A stretch of 64,000 nt of DNA from an uncultured Prolixibacteraceae bacterium (lineage in GTDB: Bacteria; Bacteroidota; Bacteroidia; Bacteroidales; Prolixibacteraceae). The position numbers were made by a program, and so were the translations under genes. The stretch lies in the NCBI GenBank assembly GCA_937915865.1, contig CALGIG010000132.1, forward strand, positions 95,846 to 159,845. Reading direction: 5' to 3'. This document shows, piece by piece, positions 34,447-43,843 of this stretch. Position 1 is the first letter of the stretch. Each line of letters begins with the position of its first letter. Under the pieces are notes generated by a model. The model searched no databases, had not been told where the DNA came from, and saw only the letters and a list, made by a program, of their open reading frames with translations.

Positions 34447-34854
34447 TTATTCTTCAGGTTTTACTTCTTCTTTAACTTCTTCAGTTTCGATTAACAGGTT
34501 TTGTTCATCAAGCAATTGATACCATTGAACCACTTTTTTCATATCCGAGACATAAACCCTATCTTTGTCATAATCAGGTAAGATATCGGTGAAAAAAGCT
34601 TTTATTTCGTTGGAAGAAGCTTTAGCAGAAATAATTTTCCCATTTTCCTTTATTTTCTTAAACAAATCAGTCAAAAGAATTTCACCAGTTTCAGTAAAAA
34701 CTGAAATATCTGATAATGAACTGATTTTTGATGTTGAATAGGCTGGCATTCGTTTACCGGTAATCAGCGATTCAACAATAATACTGTTTTTCGTTTCGGC
34801 AACTAATTTGAATAATCCTGGTTGTCCACTAATCGATAATATTCCTTTTAACAT
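34447..34854 (-). CDS. DUF5606 domain protein
   Basis: A 135-aa cytosolic protein. Its start MLKGILSISGQPGLFKLVAE, followed by KNSIIVESLITGKRMPAYS, matches the Bacteroidota DUF5606 family. The C-terminus is acidic (TEEVKEEVKPEE). I use the ATG at 34854; the longer ORF upstream adds an unrelated basic segment. It follows the TonB receptor gene on the same strand but 78 bp downstream of that gene's stop lies only its own end, so each may be independent. Function is unknown. Confidence 0.85.
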   Translation of the reverse strand: MLKGILSISGQPGLFKLVAETKNSIIVESLITGKRMPAYSTSKISSLSDISVFTETGEILLTDLFKKIKENGKIISAKASSNEIKAFFTDILPDYDKDRVYVSDMKKVVQWYQLLDEQNLLIETEEVKEEVKPEE

Positions 34855-34932
34855 ACCTGTTGTTTTTTCAGGGCACGAATATAATATTTTCCTGCGAGTA
34901 AAAAACAAATACCGGAATAACAAGGATTTGTT

Positions 34933-36963
34933 TTAGTTAAAGTTGAACTTATAACTGATTCCCAGGCTTATCCATCGGCCAGGTTGTTCAACAGGTCCCA
35001 AATCGTAATATTTTTTGTTTAATAAGTTCGAAACATTTGTGTAGATTTCTGTATGCCCTGATTTCCATGCTATCCTGGAATTTATTATCCAAAATGGCTG
35101 GTAGGTGTCAGTTTGGGTCCTCATCCCGTTTCTATCCTGGTAACTAATTTTCCACGATGCTCCCAGTTTTTGCCATATCCTGTGCTCAATCTGAAAATCA
35201 AGTTTATGTTTCAAATTATCTAAAACGTAGTATGATAGTATGTTATTTGTTCCTTTTTCCAAATGGCTATAAGCGTAATTTATTCCAAGTTTGGTAAGAA
35301 ATAATTTTGTCTTCCAGAATTTTTCAGGAGAAAGGGTACAGCTAAACTCTATTCCGGTAGTATTTATTTGGGTGAGATTTTGTGTTTGCCATTTTTCTGT
35401 ATCGCTTGTTCTCACCCAGTCAATTAAATCTTTCCCATTCCTAAAATAAGCTCCGGCATGTCCCCAAAGTCCGGGATAAGTAACTTTTAATCCGAATTCG
35501 TATGTTTTTGATTTTTCAGGTTTCAGATTTGGGTTACCCACATTGGTCGGACCATTATAGAATAAATCGGTAAAAGTTGGCATTCGTAACGTTGAATTGA
35601 CAGAGCCATATATTTTGTAATGGTTTATAAATTCGTATGAAATATCTGCTCCAGGGTATATATTCCAGCCAAATCCAAGGTCGGTTATCCAATTACTCAT
35701 CGCTCCTGCCGAAACAGCTATATTTTTTAAATATAGCGAATGCTCTGTAAAATAGGAGATCGTTGTTCGAGAATACGATTTTGTGAAAAATTGATTGTTT
35801 TCACCTGGTATTTTAACCGGATCGGCCAGAGTATTACCCAATACATTACTCCAAATATTTTCAGTCCTTATTTCGGCTCCAAACGCTGTTTTTCCGTATT
35901 TCGAAGAAATCCAGGCATCGATTTTACTGCCAAAAACATCAGTAAGATGATAATTATGTCCCTTGTACCAGCTTGGAGGGTTTTCCCGAAATAATTCGAA
36001 TTTATCCTGATGGCGACGCCAGTATAAAGAGGGATTTACATGCAATTTTTCACCAGCTTCAAATTTTACTGAAGCAAATGTAGTTTTTGTTTCTTCGAAT
36101 TGATTTGGATAAGCAGCTGAGTAAAAACTATTTGCTCCAAATGCTTTCTCTGTTCTGCCAATTTGGAAATTAAAAGTTCCTGACTTAAGGTTTGCTTTAG
36201 TCTGATAAAAAGCATTCATGTTTTTGAAGTCGGTATTATTTATATAACCGTCAGTAGAAATACGGTTAATGGCTGCAAAATGGCTCCATGAAGCTTTTGT
36301 CAGGTTTCCTGAAACATTTAAATCGGTTAAATTATGTTGCCCGGCAGCCAGGTCAACTTTTATGTTTGTTTGTTCTTCTGTATTGGTAATAATGTTTATA
36401 ACTCCAGAAAAAGCATTAGGGCCAAATACACGGGCAGCCGGGCCTTCAAGTATTTCAATACGCTGGATGTTTTTTAAACTTACAGGAAGATCGAGAGAAT
36501 GGTGACCTGTTTGTGGGTCGGAAATATTGATGCCATTGAGCAGGATAAGTGTTTGGTCGAACGAACCACCCCTAACCGAAATATCGGCTTGGGCTCCAAG
36601 AGGGCCACGTTGGCGGACATCAACGCTAAGCGCGTATTCTAAAAGTTCCTGGATACTTTGAACCGGTGCCGCTTCAATTTCTTCTCTGCTAATTACGGAT
36701 ACGATCCGGGCTACCTGCGAGAAAGCAACAGGTGCTCTTTGGGCACTAACCTCTATTTCATCGAGGTTGTATTCCATGCTTACTTTCGAAGTATCAATTT
36801 GGGCTGAAACATATTCATTTTCAAAAGTTGTTGTGTATACAGCCAAAAGTACGCCAATGCGAACTGGCTTTTTTAATACACTAAACAACGAATATGATTT
36901 TCTTCCCCATCGTTTGAAAGTAAACACTTCAGCCCTTTTCAAGGATCTGGTTGTTTTTTTCAT
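34933..36963 (-). CDS. BtuB-like TonB-dependent receptor
   Basis: A 676-aa outer membrane receptor. A long basic N-terminus (FTFKRWGRKSYSLFSVLKK) precedes the hydrophobic signal. The TonB box region NLDEIEVSAQRAP, the plug (about 75-190: DISVRGGSFDQTLILLNGIN, IEILEGPAARVFGPNAFSGV) and a 22-strand-type barrel with the LNPNLKPEKSKTYE-like segment follow. It ends ISLGISYKFNFN. The family imports cobalamin, siderophores or similar. No cobalamin riboswitch core is visible upstream, so the substrate is open. Confidence 0.92.
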   Translation of the reverse strand: MKKTTRSLKRAEVFTFKRWGRKSYSLFSVLKKPVRIGVLLAVYTTTFENEYVSAQIDTSKVSMEYNLDEIEVSAQRAPVAFSQVARIVSVISREEIEAAPVQSIQELLEYALSVDVRQRGPLGAQADISVRGGSFDQTLILLNGINISDPQTGHHSLDLPVSLKNIQRIEILEGPAARVFGPNAFSGVINIITNTEEQTNIKVDLAAGQHNLTDLNVSGNLTKASWSHFAAINRISTDGYINNTDFKNMNAFYQTKANLKSGTFNFQIGRTEKAFGANSFYSAAYPNQFEETKTTFASVKFEAGEKLHVNPSLYWRRHQDKFELFRENPPSWYKGHNYHLTDVFGSKIDAWISSKYGKTAFGAEIRTENIWSNVLGNTLADPVKIPGENNQFFTKSYSRTTISYFTEHSLYLKNIAVSAGAMSNWITDLGFGWNIYPGADISYEFINHYKIYGSVNSTLRMPTFTDLFYNGPTNVGNPNLKPEKSKTYEFGLKVTYPGLWGHAGAYFRNGKDLIDWVRTSDTEKWQTQNLTQINTTGIEFSCTLSPEKFWKTKLFLTKLGINYAYSHLEKGTNNILSYYVLDNLKHKLDFQIEHRIWQKLGASWKISYQDRNGMRTQTDTYQPFWIINSRIAWKSGHTEIYTNVSNLLNKKYYDLGPVEQPGRWISLGISYKFNFN

Positions 36964-37291
36964 TTTAAAATAAGAATAAAAATTTGAGGCGGCTAAAGTA
37001 CTAAAAATTGTAAATTGGAATAGAGAAATGGATATTCTCTTAGAATATATGAAAATTTCGGATAAAAGTCAATGGTGTTTTAATCGGAAATATTTGTTTA
37101 ATAACATGTTATAAAAAGCAAACATGGTTATGTTTGCTTTCGTATATATTTAACTTGCTGCCTGTTTTTTCCACATAAATTTTTTTTATCAGCAATAAAT
37201 AATATCTAAGAATAAAAGACATTAAAATCTTTTATTTGGAGGTTGGTTTGAATATATTTGCCATCATATTAACAATTAAAAAACGAACGCC
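36964..37291. other. divergent intergenic region between the TonB receptor and the ECF sigma factor
   Basis: AT-rich, without an ORF. It holds a perfect 11-bp hairpin, AAAGCAAACAT-GGTT-ATGTTTGCTTT (37115-37140), that is not placed as a terminator for either gene. A TATATTTG box (37253-37260), 31 bp before the sigma factor ATG, is a likely -7 element; the nearest TTTG is only 14 nt upstream of it. Confidence 0.5.
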
Positions 37292-37798
37292 ATGACACAG
37301 CTTCAATTTAACACCGCTCTTCTAGGATTACAGGACAAGTTGTTGTACTACGCATTGAGTTTGACTTCCGATCAGGAAAAAGCACAGGACCTGCTTCAGG
37401 AAACTTTTCTTAAAGCGCTCACTTACAGAGATAAGTTCGCCCAAAATACAAATTTCAAGGCATGGATTTATACCATCATGAAAAATACATTTATTAATAA
37501 CTACCGTAGAAACGTGAAGGCAAAAAATACGTTTGATGGATCGAATAATGATTTGCATTTAAAAATGCAAAAGGATAAAAGTTATCCATCACCAGAGTCT
37601 ATTTATAGCTCTAAAGAAATTGTAAAATGTATAAATGCACTTGAAGACGAATACCGCATTCCTTTTAATATGTTTCTTGATGGGTATAAATATAAAGAAA
37701 TAGCAGAAGACCTAAATTTACCTTTGGGAACAGTAAAAAGTCGTATTTTTTTCACTCGTAAAAAACTTGAGAGATCTTTAAAGGATTATGCCGCATAG
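37292..37798 (+). CDS. ECF-type RNA polymerase sigma factor
   Basis: A 168-aa sigma-70 family protein with only regions 2 and 4. Region 2 reads KAQDLLQETFLKALTYRDKF and FKAWIYTIMKNTFINNYRR. Region 4 reads YRIPFNMFLDGYKYKEIAEDLNLPLGTVKSRIFFTRKKL, with the helix-turn-helix. No anti-sigma factor gene is adjacent, unlike FecR-paired sigma factors. It is upstream of, and co-oriented with, the eight-gene envelope cluster but separated by a terminator and about 370 bp. Confidence 0.93.
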   Translation: MTQLQFNTALLGLQDKLLYYALSLTSDQEKAQDLLQETFLKALTYRDKFAQNTNFKAWIYTIMKNTFINNYRRNVKAKNTFDGSNNDLHLKMQKDKSYPSPESIYSSKEIVKCINALEDEYRIPFNMFLDGYKYKEIAEDLNLPLGTVKSRIFFTRKKLERSLKDYAA

Positions 37799-37838
37799 AA
37801 GTTTTATTATTCGTAAAATAGGTTGATTTTATTGGTAG

Positions 37839-37870
37839 AAATGGTTCACTAAGCTGAACCATTTTTTTTG
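37839..37870 (+). terminator. terminator after the ECF sigma factor
   Basis: A 10-bp stem AAATGGTTCA / TGAACCATTT with the loop CTAAGC, then a T-run of about eight. It lies 41 bp after the stop codon. Confidence 0.8.
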
Positions 37871-38168
37871 CTTATTAGTGTAATATCTATTCGTTATCTC
37901 CGGACATTTATTGTTTTTTTAGTTCGTTTTGGCAGATTGAGAATAACCATCTGATTTTTTATTTGATCAACTAATTGTTTAGTCCGACTGTGGAAAAATC
38001 TGTTTTTTATTAAGCAAGGATAAAATTAATCGGATTTTTTGAATATGTCAAAGTCGAATTTCTTAGTAGATATAAATCTTTGAAAAGCAAATTGATATTA
38101 TCTTTGTCAATAGGAGAAAAAAAAGCTCAGGGTTCAGGTGTAATTTTTACTATAAAGTATAATCATAT
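37871..38168. other. upstream region of the eight-gene envelope cluster
   Basis: AT-rich and without an ORF. TTTG (38079-38082), 16 nt and TATCTTTG (38099-38106) form a reasonable Bacteroidota promoter about 62 bp before the first ATG at 38169. No operator repeat is obvious. Confidence 0.45.
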
Positions 38169-38624
38169 ATGAAACGGATGATTTTGATAATAACAGTTTT
38201 TTCTCTGGTGGCATGTTTGACTGACTGTCGTCAGCGTGATAAATCAAAAATCATAGAACAATACAAATATGATGGTGAAAAAGGAACATTAAATGTTTTA
38301 TATAAGAAAAAGCTTGAAAGTTGGGTAAAAGAAGGAACTATATGTTATGGTATAGTTATGGTCTGTGATAATAATGATCTTCCGATCCGACTGATGGAAG
38401 TACATGCAAAAGTTGTAAGCATACAACCAGATGGTATTAAAATGGAATCACTCGAAGATCTTACGGTGAAAAAATATGTTCAATGCGATAAATTGTCTTT
38501 AAAAACAGGGCAATATTGGATGGAGGTTGATGGTGAGCTTTTTAAAACTAGAGTTGAAGCTATAAAGTTTATCGATGAAAATTATCCAGGGTTAAGGTTG
38601 AAGCGAATTTTTATTACCAAATAG
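38169..38624 (+). CDS. hypothetical lipoprotein, first gene of the envelope cluster
   Basis: A 151-aa protein with a short signal and lipobox (VFSLVAC at residue 16), followed by a second cysteine soon after (TDCRQRD). The rest is charged, with a strand-rich middle (LPIRLMEVHAKVVSIQPDGI) and a C-terminal helix. No known domain is seen. It precedes the T9SS-exported protein by 37 bp, which places it in the cluster. Confidence 0.65.
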   Translation: MKRMILIITVFSLVACLTDCRQRDKSKIIEQYKYDGEKGTLNVLYKKKLESWVKEGTICYGIVMVCDNNDLPIRLMEVHAKVVSIQPDGIKMESLEDLTVKKYVQCDKLSLKTGQYWMEVDGELFKTRVEAIKFIDENYPGLRLKRIFITK

Positions 38625-38661
38625 ATAATTATAGAATTTAAGAAATATAAAGACAGATAGT

Positions 38662-41061
38662 ATGAGCTCTTTAGATATAAGCTTTGAAAAGTTAAAAATT
38701 CTGGTACTTTTTCTTTTTATTTTTCCGGCGATTTCATTATCGCAAACACCGGCGCCTGCATTTAACTGGAAACTACAGGAAATAAGTAAGGATAATAATC
38801 TTCAGGGAATGTGTGTACACAACGAAAATACTGCTGTTATTGCCGGTTATGGAAAAACTTTTAAAATATCGAATAATAAAGGGATTTCCTGGAGTGATGT
38901 TGGGCTTTTAAATCCAAAGTTTAATTTTAACGATATTAGTATTAATGGCAAAGTTGGTTATATGGTTGCGCGAAAAACCATGCTTATAGATAATCCCAAT
39001 GGAGCTGAAGATGATGTTTATGTAAATGGACTTCTATTAAAAACTCTTGATGGCGGATATAACTGGACCGTAATCGATCTTTCGAAAATTGGAGAAGGAA
39101 CAAGTCTTTCTTTAAACCCATCATTGGCTGGATGTATAACTTTGACTCCATACTCGGTTTTGTGTATCGACGAGAATACGGCCCTGGTATATGTACAATG
39201 GTACGAAATTGGGTCAGACGCAAGAAAAACTCATTCAGCTGTTTTTAAAACACAAAATGGTGGAGAAAAATGGGTTGCTATTACACAGGATTTTGGAGCC
39301 GCTTATGTTACATCGATGAAGCTTTTTGGAACCGATATTTATATTGGAGGAAATAAAATTTTACTGAAAGGATCAACAACAACCGATACCACGACTGATA
39401 TCTTTCCAGCATTTTCAGCTGCTGCCGGAAGTACTGCTTACATCAATGAAATTCGTTCTTTTAAAACCAATGAAATAGGAATAATTACTTCTTCGTCAGG
39501 CTATTTTAATACTTCGGATGGTGGTACTACATTTTCGAAAATGAACGGTATTTCAGGAGGCTTCGACTTTTTTAAATTAGACGATAAAGTGATGATTTGC
39601 CTGGGCGCTTCATCAAGTTCTAAAGCTACGATTGATGGGGGTACTACATGGACTAGTTGTTCTCCGGGGAAAACGGTTATTGAAATACCAGGTGTTTTTA
39701 ATGATTCGCTTTACACTTTGACTAATTCATCTCTTATTTATAAAATAGCTGTAACTGATCTGAAATCAGGAAACTACAAATGGATTGGGAAAAAGCTGGT
39801 GGAAGGGACTTCGAGCCTTCAGAAAATGTACGTGTTTGATTCGGACAATGCATTAATTATTGGTGATGACCAAATTGCCAAAATAACTGCCAACAAAGGA
39901 TTAACATGGACGAATGCAAGCTTACCCGAGCTTTTTGTGTCGGGTGGAAAATATGATTTTCGTAGTGTTACTGCATCAGGCGATGCTGGATTTGTAATTA
40001 CACGTTCATATAAGTTGGTTGATTATACTTCGGGAGATGACTATTATTTGAGTGGATTGATTTTTAAAACAGAAGATGCCTGGAAAAGCTGGAAAGTTCT
40101 TAATAATAAGAATGTTGGAAAAGATTTTCAGACCGATGCTTCGAAATATCCTTTAATGTCGGGGTGCTTTGGTATGGATAATTATACGATTGAATGCGTT
40201 GATGGGAAAATAGCATATATGAATGTTAATTGGTTCGATACCGTTACTGTTGCTAAAACTGCAACGAAACATTCGCGTGTATTTAAAACTGTTGATGGAG
40301 GTGATTTATGGACCCCTGTTACGAATGACTTTGGAAGTACAATAATAACGTCCATAAAATTTTCAGGAGAAACGGGATATATAGCTGGTAATAAAATTCT
40401 GTTAAAGACAAGTGATGGAGGAAATTCGTTTATCGACCTATATCCACAAATTAGCAATGGAATAGAAGGTGATTTGAATATATATTCGATTGTCATGCGT
40501 ACAAAGGACGAATTGTACTTTCAAACTTCGAATAACAAGGGTGTTTTTTACACCAAGGATGGAGGAAGTACTTTTAATAAATTAAATGGAGTAACAGGTG
40601 GGCTTGATTTTGTCGTTTTAGATAACAACTCGTTTCTGGCATTAGGGTCATCAACATTGAATAAATTAACTAATGATGGTGGTCAAACATGGCAAGATAT
40701 TAAGCTGGGTGTTGCAATATATGCTGCCGGAAAAGTATTTAACGATTCTCTTTATGTTTTAGGAAAGTCAAATATCTACAAAATTGCGGTCTCCGATTTG
40801 GATATCAAGACTTTGGTATATGATTTAGATAAACCGGATGCGTTAAAAGTTCTTTATGATTCTTCGGCATTAGTACTTGCTTGTTCTGAAGGTGATATAG
40901 ACAGATGTTATATTTACAATATTTCTGGTCAATTGATGGATATTGCCGATCCTAAGTCATCAACATATTCGATTGAATACAATTCGTTTACTCCTGGGGT
41001 ATATATAATTTCAGCATTGGTTAGTGGTAAGAAATATACTCGAAAAGTAATTTTTAAATAG
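38662..41061 (+). CDS. secreted beta-propeller-like protein with T9SS type A sorting domain
   Basis: A 799-aa exported protein. A signal peptide ending near SLSQ is followed by two homologous halves (about 25-370 and 385-710). Each has BNR/YCF48-like repeats with 'TxDGGxTW' signatures: TLDGGYNWT and TIDGGTTWTS in the first half, TVDGGDLWT and TNDGGQTWQD in the second. Both halves also share VFNDSLY and IYKIAV.DL. The last 75 residues form a type IX secretion C-terminal domain (CYIYNISGQLMDI, GVYIISALVSGKKYTRKVIF). It would be exported across the outer membrane and attached to the surface. Its ligand is unknown, and the TonB receptor gene follows by 56 bp. Confidence 0.85.
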   Translation: MSSLDISFEKLKILVLFLFIFPAISLSQTPAPAFNWKLQEISKDNNLQGMCVHNENTAVIAGYGKTFKISNNKGISWSDVGLLNPKFNFNDISINGKVGYMVARKTMLIDNPNGAEDDVYVNGLLLKTLDGGYNWTVIDLSKIGEGTSLSLNPSLAGCITLTPYSVLCIDENTALVYVQWYEIGSDARKTHSAVFKTQNGGEKWVAITQDFGAAYVTSMKLFGTDIYIGGNKILLKGSTTTDTTTDIFPAFSAAAGSTAYINEIRSFKTNEIGIITSSSGYFNTSDGGTTFSKMNGISGGFDFFKLDDKVMICLGASSSSKATIDGGTTWTSCSPGKTVIEIPGVFNDSLYTLTNSSLIYKIAVTDLKSGNYKWIGKKLVEGTSSLQKMYVFDSDNALIIGDDQIAKITANKGLTWTNASLPELFVSGGKYDFRSVTASGDAGFVITRSYKLVDYTSGDDYYLSGLIFKTEDAWKSWKVLNNKNVGKDFQTDASKYPLMSGCFGMDNYTIECVDGKIAYMNVNWFDTVTVAKTATKHSRVFKTVDGGDLWTPVTNDFGSTIITSIKFSGETGYIAGNKILLKTSDGGNSFIDLYPQISNGIEGDLNIYSIVMRTKDELYFQTSNNKGVFYTKDGGSTFNKLNGVTGGLDFVVLDNNSFLALGSSTLNKLTNDGGQTWQDIKLGVAIYAAGKVFNDSLYVLGKSNIYKIAVSDLDIKTLVYDLDKPDALKVLYDSSALVLACSEGDIDRCYIYNISGQLMDIADPKSSTYSIEYNSFTPGVYIISALVSGKKYTRKVIFK

Positions 41062-41117
41062 TACTTTAGAGCAGGTTAAGTTTATGACTGCAATAAATTT
41101 AAAGTACTGTTTTTGCT

Positions 41118-43841
41118 ATGTTAAAGAGTATTGTAATTGGTTGGTTATTAATTTTATGTGTTTTTACTGTTTTTAGCCAATCAACTCAATTAATTTATGG
41201 AAAGGTTGTTAATAAACGAAATGGGGAACCTGTTTGTTTTGCCGGAATTCATATCGTGGAGAATGATTCATGGACATCGACAGATAAAGAAGGAATTTTC
41301 GCTATACAACATTCTGATTTTCCTTTTGTTACCCTTGAGGTTCGTTGTTTGGGTTTCGAAACTTTTTCTGATAGGTTTCAGACTTCAAAAATTGGAGATG
41401 TTCTTGTAATAAAAATGGCACCAATATCGTATGACATGGAAGAGATAACGGTATTGGCGAAAAATAATCAGGGACTTACTACTTCTTCTATTCTAGGGAA
41501 TGCAGCAATAGAGCATGTTCAGCCATCAAGTCTGGCTGATATTTTACAGTTACTACCTGGAAATATTTCAACAAATCCCGATTTTAGTGCAGCTCAAAAA
41601 ATATCCATGAGAGAGATTGGAGCTGACGATAACAGTGCAATGGGGACTACCATAATGATAGATGGCGCTCCAATGTCGAATAATGCTAATCTTCAAACTT
41701 TTTCGACCTACAAAACCGACAATAATTTTATTACAACTATCGGATCTGGAATTGATTTAAGACAAATTTCAACCGATAATATCGAATCAGTTGAATTTGT
41801 GAAAGGAATTCCTTCAGTAACCTATGGCGATTTAACTTCGGGTGCAGTTCTAATTAAAACCAAAATGGGGTATACACCGTTCGAGGTTAAACTTAAAACT
41901 GATGCGTTAATAAAACAATTTGCCATAAGTAAAGGGTTTAGTACTAAGTCAAAAAGTAATATCAACTTTAATCTCGATTATTTGCAGTCGTTTGACGATT
42001 TACGTAGTAAATACAAAGGTTTTAACCGGATAACAACTAATTTGGGATTTTCAAAAGTGTTTTGCTTAAGGGAATCACAGCTAACCTACAATGCTAAAGT
42101 GAGTTTCTACGGTACTGTTGATGATGTAAAAACTGATCCAGATGCTATGGTTTCAGGAGAAAAAATATTGTCAAAAGAGCGGGGTTTACGATTAAATATG
42201 TACGGAAAATGGTTGGCCGGAATGAAACTGTTGACCAATCTTGATTATACGGTTTCGTTGTCATATACTCACCAACAAAGTGGAGAGGAGAAATACAGGT
42301 CGCTAAATGGAATTCAGGCAATTTCGACTTCGTTAACAGAAGGCGAGAATGCTGGTATTTTTCTGCCGGCTGAGCAATTTACGTCCTATGTTGTTGATGG
42401 AAAACCGTTAAATGCATTTGTGCAACTAACAGCTACTAAGGTTATAAATTTTCATAAGAGTTTGTTAAACAAACTGATTTATGGTTTTGATTATCGGTTT
42501 GATGCCAATAATGGAAATGGGCAGGTATACGATATTTTCAATCCACCATTTGTTTCGGTATATAACTCTCGTCCAAGGAAATATAAAGATATTCCTGCTT
42601 TGCAAAATTCTTCTGTTTATTTTGAAGATAATTTATCTGTGTTATTTCGGAAAACAGTTCTTGGTATTCAGGCAGGCATCCGGTTAAATAATTTTCAATC
42701 TTCAGGATTGTTTAAAAGCGATATCGGATTTTTTACTGAACCAAGAATCAATGTACAGTATAGTTTCTTGTCACCAAAAAACAATACGGTTTTTGATAAA
42801 ATGGCTGTAAGGTTTGGCGTGGGTAAAACATTCAAATCGCCACCATTGGTTTTTTTATTTCCAGATAAAGCTTATTTTGATTTAAATGCATTGAGTTATT
42901 ATTCAGGTAATCCGGCCAATGATACTTCTATTTTCGATACCCGGATTTTTGAAACAAGAAATAGTGACTTAAAACCTTCGGAAAATAGAAAAATAGAAGT
43001 CGGGCTTAGTTTTAAGGTTAAGAAAGTAAGTGCAGCAATTTCGGTGTTCAAAGAAAAGCTACTGAATGGTTTTGCCTTTGCCAGTAATTATGTATTTATC
43101 AATTACAACCGTTATCAAGCTGACGATATTCTTTTAGGGAATACTACTGATTTAGGAAACATGGTAAAAATCCCTTCGACAGTTCTGGTTTCTTACCAAA
43201 TTCCGGTCAATAACCAGGAGACCCGAAAGTCAGGAATTGAATTTACACTTGATTTTGGGAAAATAAATCCGATTTATACATCATTCACTTTGGATGGTGC
43301 CTGGTTGCGGACCCAAAGATTAAAAAGCACAATACCGTATCAATTCCGGCCTTCGGAATCCATTACAAATCAGAATCTGTATTTTGGTGTTTATCCTGCA
43401 GGCGAGAGTAAAGTAAGTGAAAGATTTAATACCAATTTGAGAATGGTAACGCGGGTTCCTCGATTACGGATGATTTTGTCAACCACTATCCAGATGATTT
43501 GGTACGATATGTATTATTTCCCAAAATTTGATGAAATACCATTATACCTGGTTTATTCTGATGGAACCAGCAAAGAGTTTTCTTCGGACATGAATGTAAA
43601 TGCCGAATATAAAAATTTCGTTATTGTTAAAAGTCAGAATTATTACCTCAAAGAAATAATGCCACCTTTGCTTCAAATCAATTTTAGATTATCGAAAGAT
43701 ATTTCTGATAACTTAAAATTAAGTTTTTATGCGAATAATTTGTTTAATTATCGTCCTGAATATGAATTAAAAAGGACGGGTTCTTTTATTCGAAGAAATC
43801 CCTCTTTATATTTCGGGGCTGAAATAAGAATTATATTGTAA
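41118..43841 (+). CDS. TonB-dependent receptor with N-terminal carboxypeptidase-like domain
   Basis: A 907-aa outer membrane receptor. It has a signal peptide (ending VFSQ), then a CarbopepD_reg-like domain of about 80 aa (LIYGKVVNKRNGEPVCFAGI). A plug (about 130-250: LADILQLLPGNIS, VEFVKGIPSVTYGDLTSGAV) and a long beta-barrel follow. It carries the cluster's uptake or sensing function. Its stop is 2 bp before the DUF4876 start. There is no SusD partner, so it is not a classic glycan-utilisation pair. Confidence 0.93.
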   Translation: MLKSIVIGWLLILCVFTVFSQSTQLIYGKVVNKRNGEPVCFAGIHIVENDSWTSTDKEGIFAIQHSDFPFVTLEVRCLGFETFSDRFQTSKIGDVLVIKMAPISYDMEEITVLAKNNQGLTTSSILGNAAIEHVQPSSLADILQLLPGNISTNPDFSAAQKISMREIGADDNSAMGTTIMIDGAPMSNNANLQTFSTYKTDNNFITTIGSGIDLRQISTDNIESVEFVKGIPSVTYGDLTSGAVLIKTKMGYTPFEVKLKTDALIKQFAISKGFSTKSKSNINFNLDYLQSFDDLRSKYKGFNRITTNLGFSKVFCLRESQLTYNAKVSFYGTVDDVKTDPDAMVSGEKILSKERGLRLNMYGKWLAGMKLLTNLDYTVSLSYTHQQSGEEKYRSLNGIQAISTSLTEGENAGIFLPAEQFTSYVVDGKPLNAFVQLTATKVINFHKSLLNKLIYGFDYRFDANNGNGQVYDIFNPPFVSVYNSRPRKYKDIPALQNSSVYFEDNLSVLFRKTVLGIQAGIRLNNFQSSGLFKSDIGFFTEPRINVQYSFLSPKNNTVFDKMAVRFGVGKTFKSPPLVFLFPDKAYFDLNALSYYSGNPANDTSIFDTRIFETRNSDLKPSENRKIEVGLSFKVKKVSAAISVFKEKLLNGFAFASNYVFINYNRYQADDILLGNTTDLGNMVKIPSTVLVSYQIPVNNQETRKSGIEFTLDFGKINPIYTSFTLDGAWLRTQRLKSTIPYQFRPSESITNQNLYFGVYPAGESKVSERFNTNLRMVTRVPRLRMILSTTIQMIWYDMYYFPKFDEIPLYLVYSDGTSKEFSSDMNVNAEYKNFVIVKSQNYYLKEIMPPLLQINFRLSKDISDNLKLSFYANNLFNYRPEYELKRTGSFIRRNPSLYFGAEIRIIL

Positions 43842-43843
43842 GT

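Noticed and set aside
36964..37291. Cobalamin riboswitch upstream of the BtuB-like receptor
   Set aside because: I looked for the conserved B12-box core on the minus strand and did not find it; only a simple 11-bp hairpin is present.
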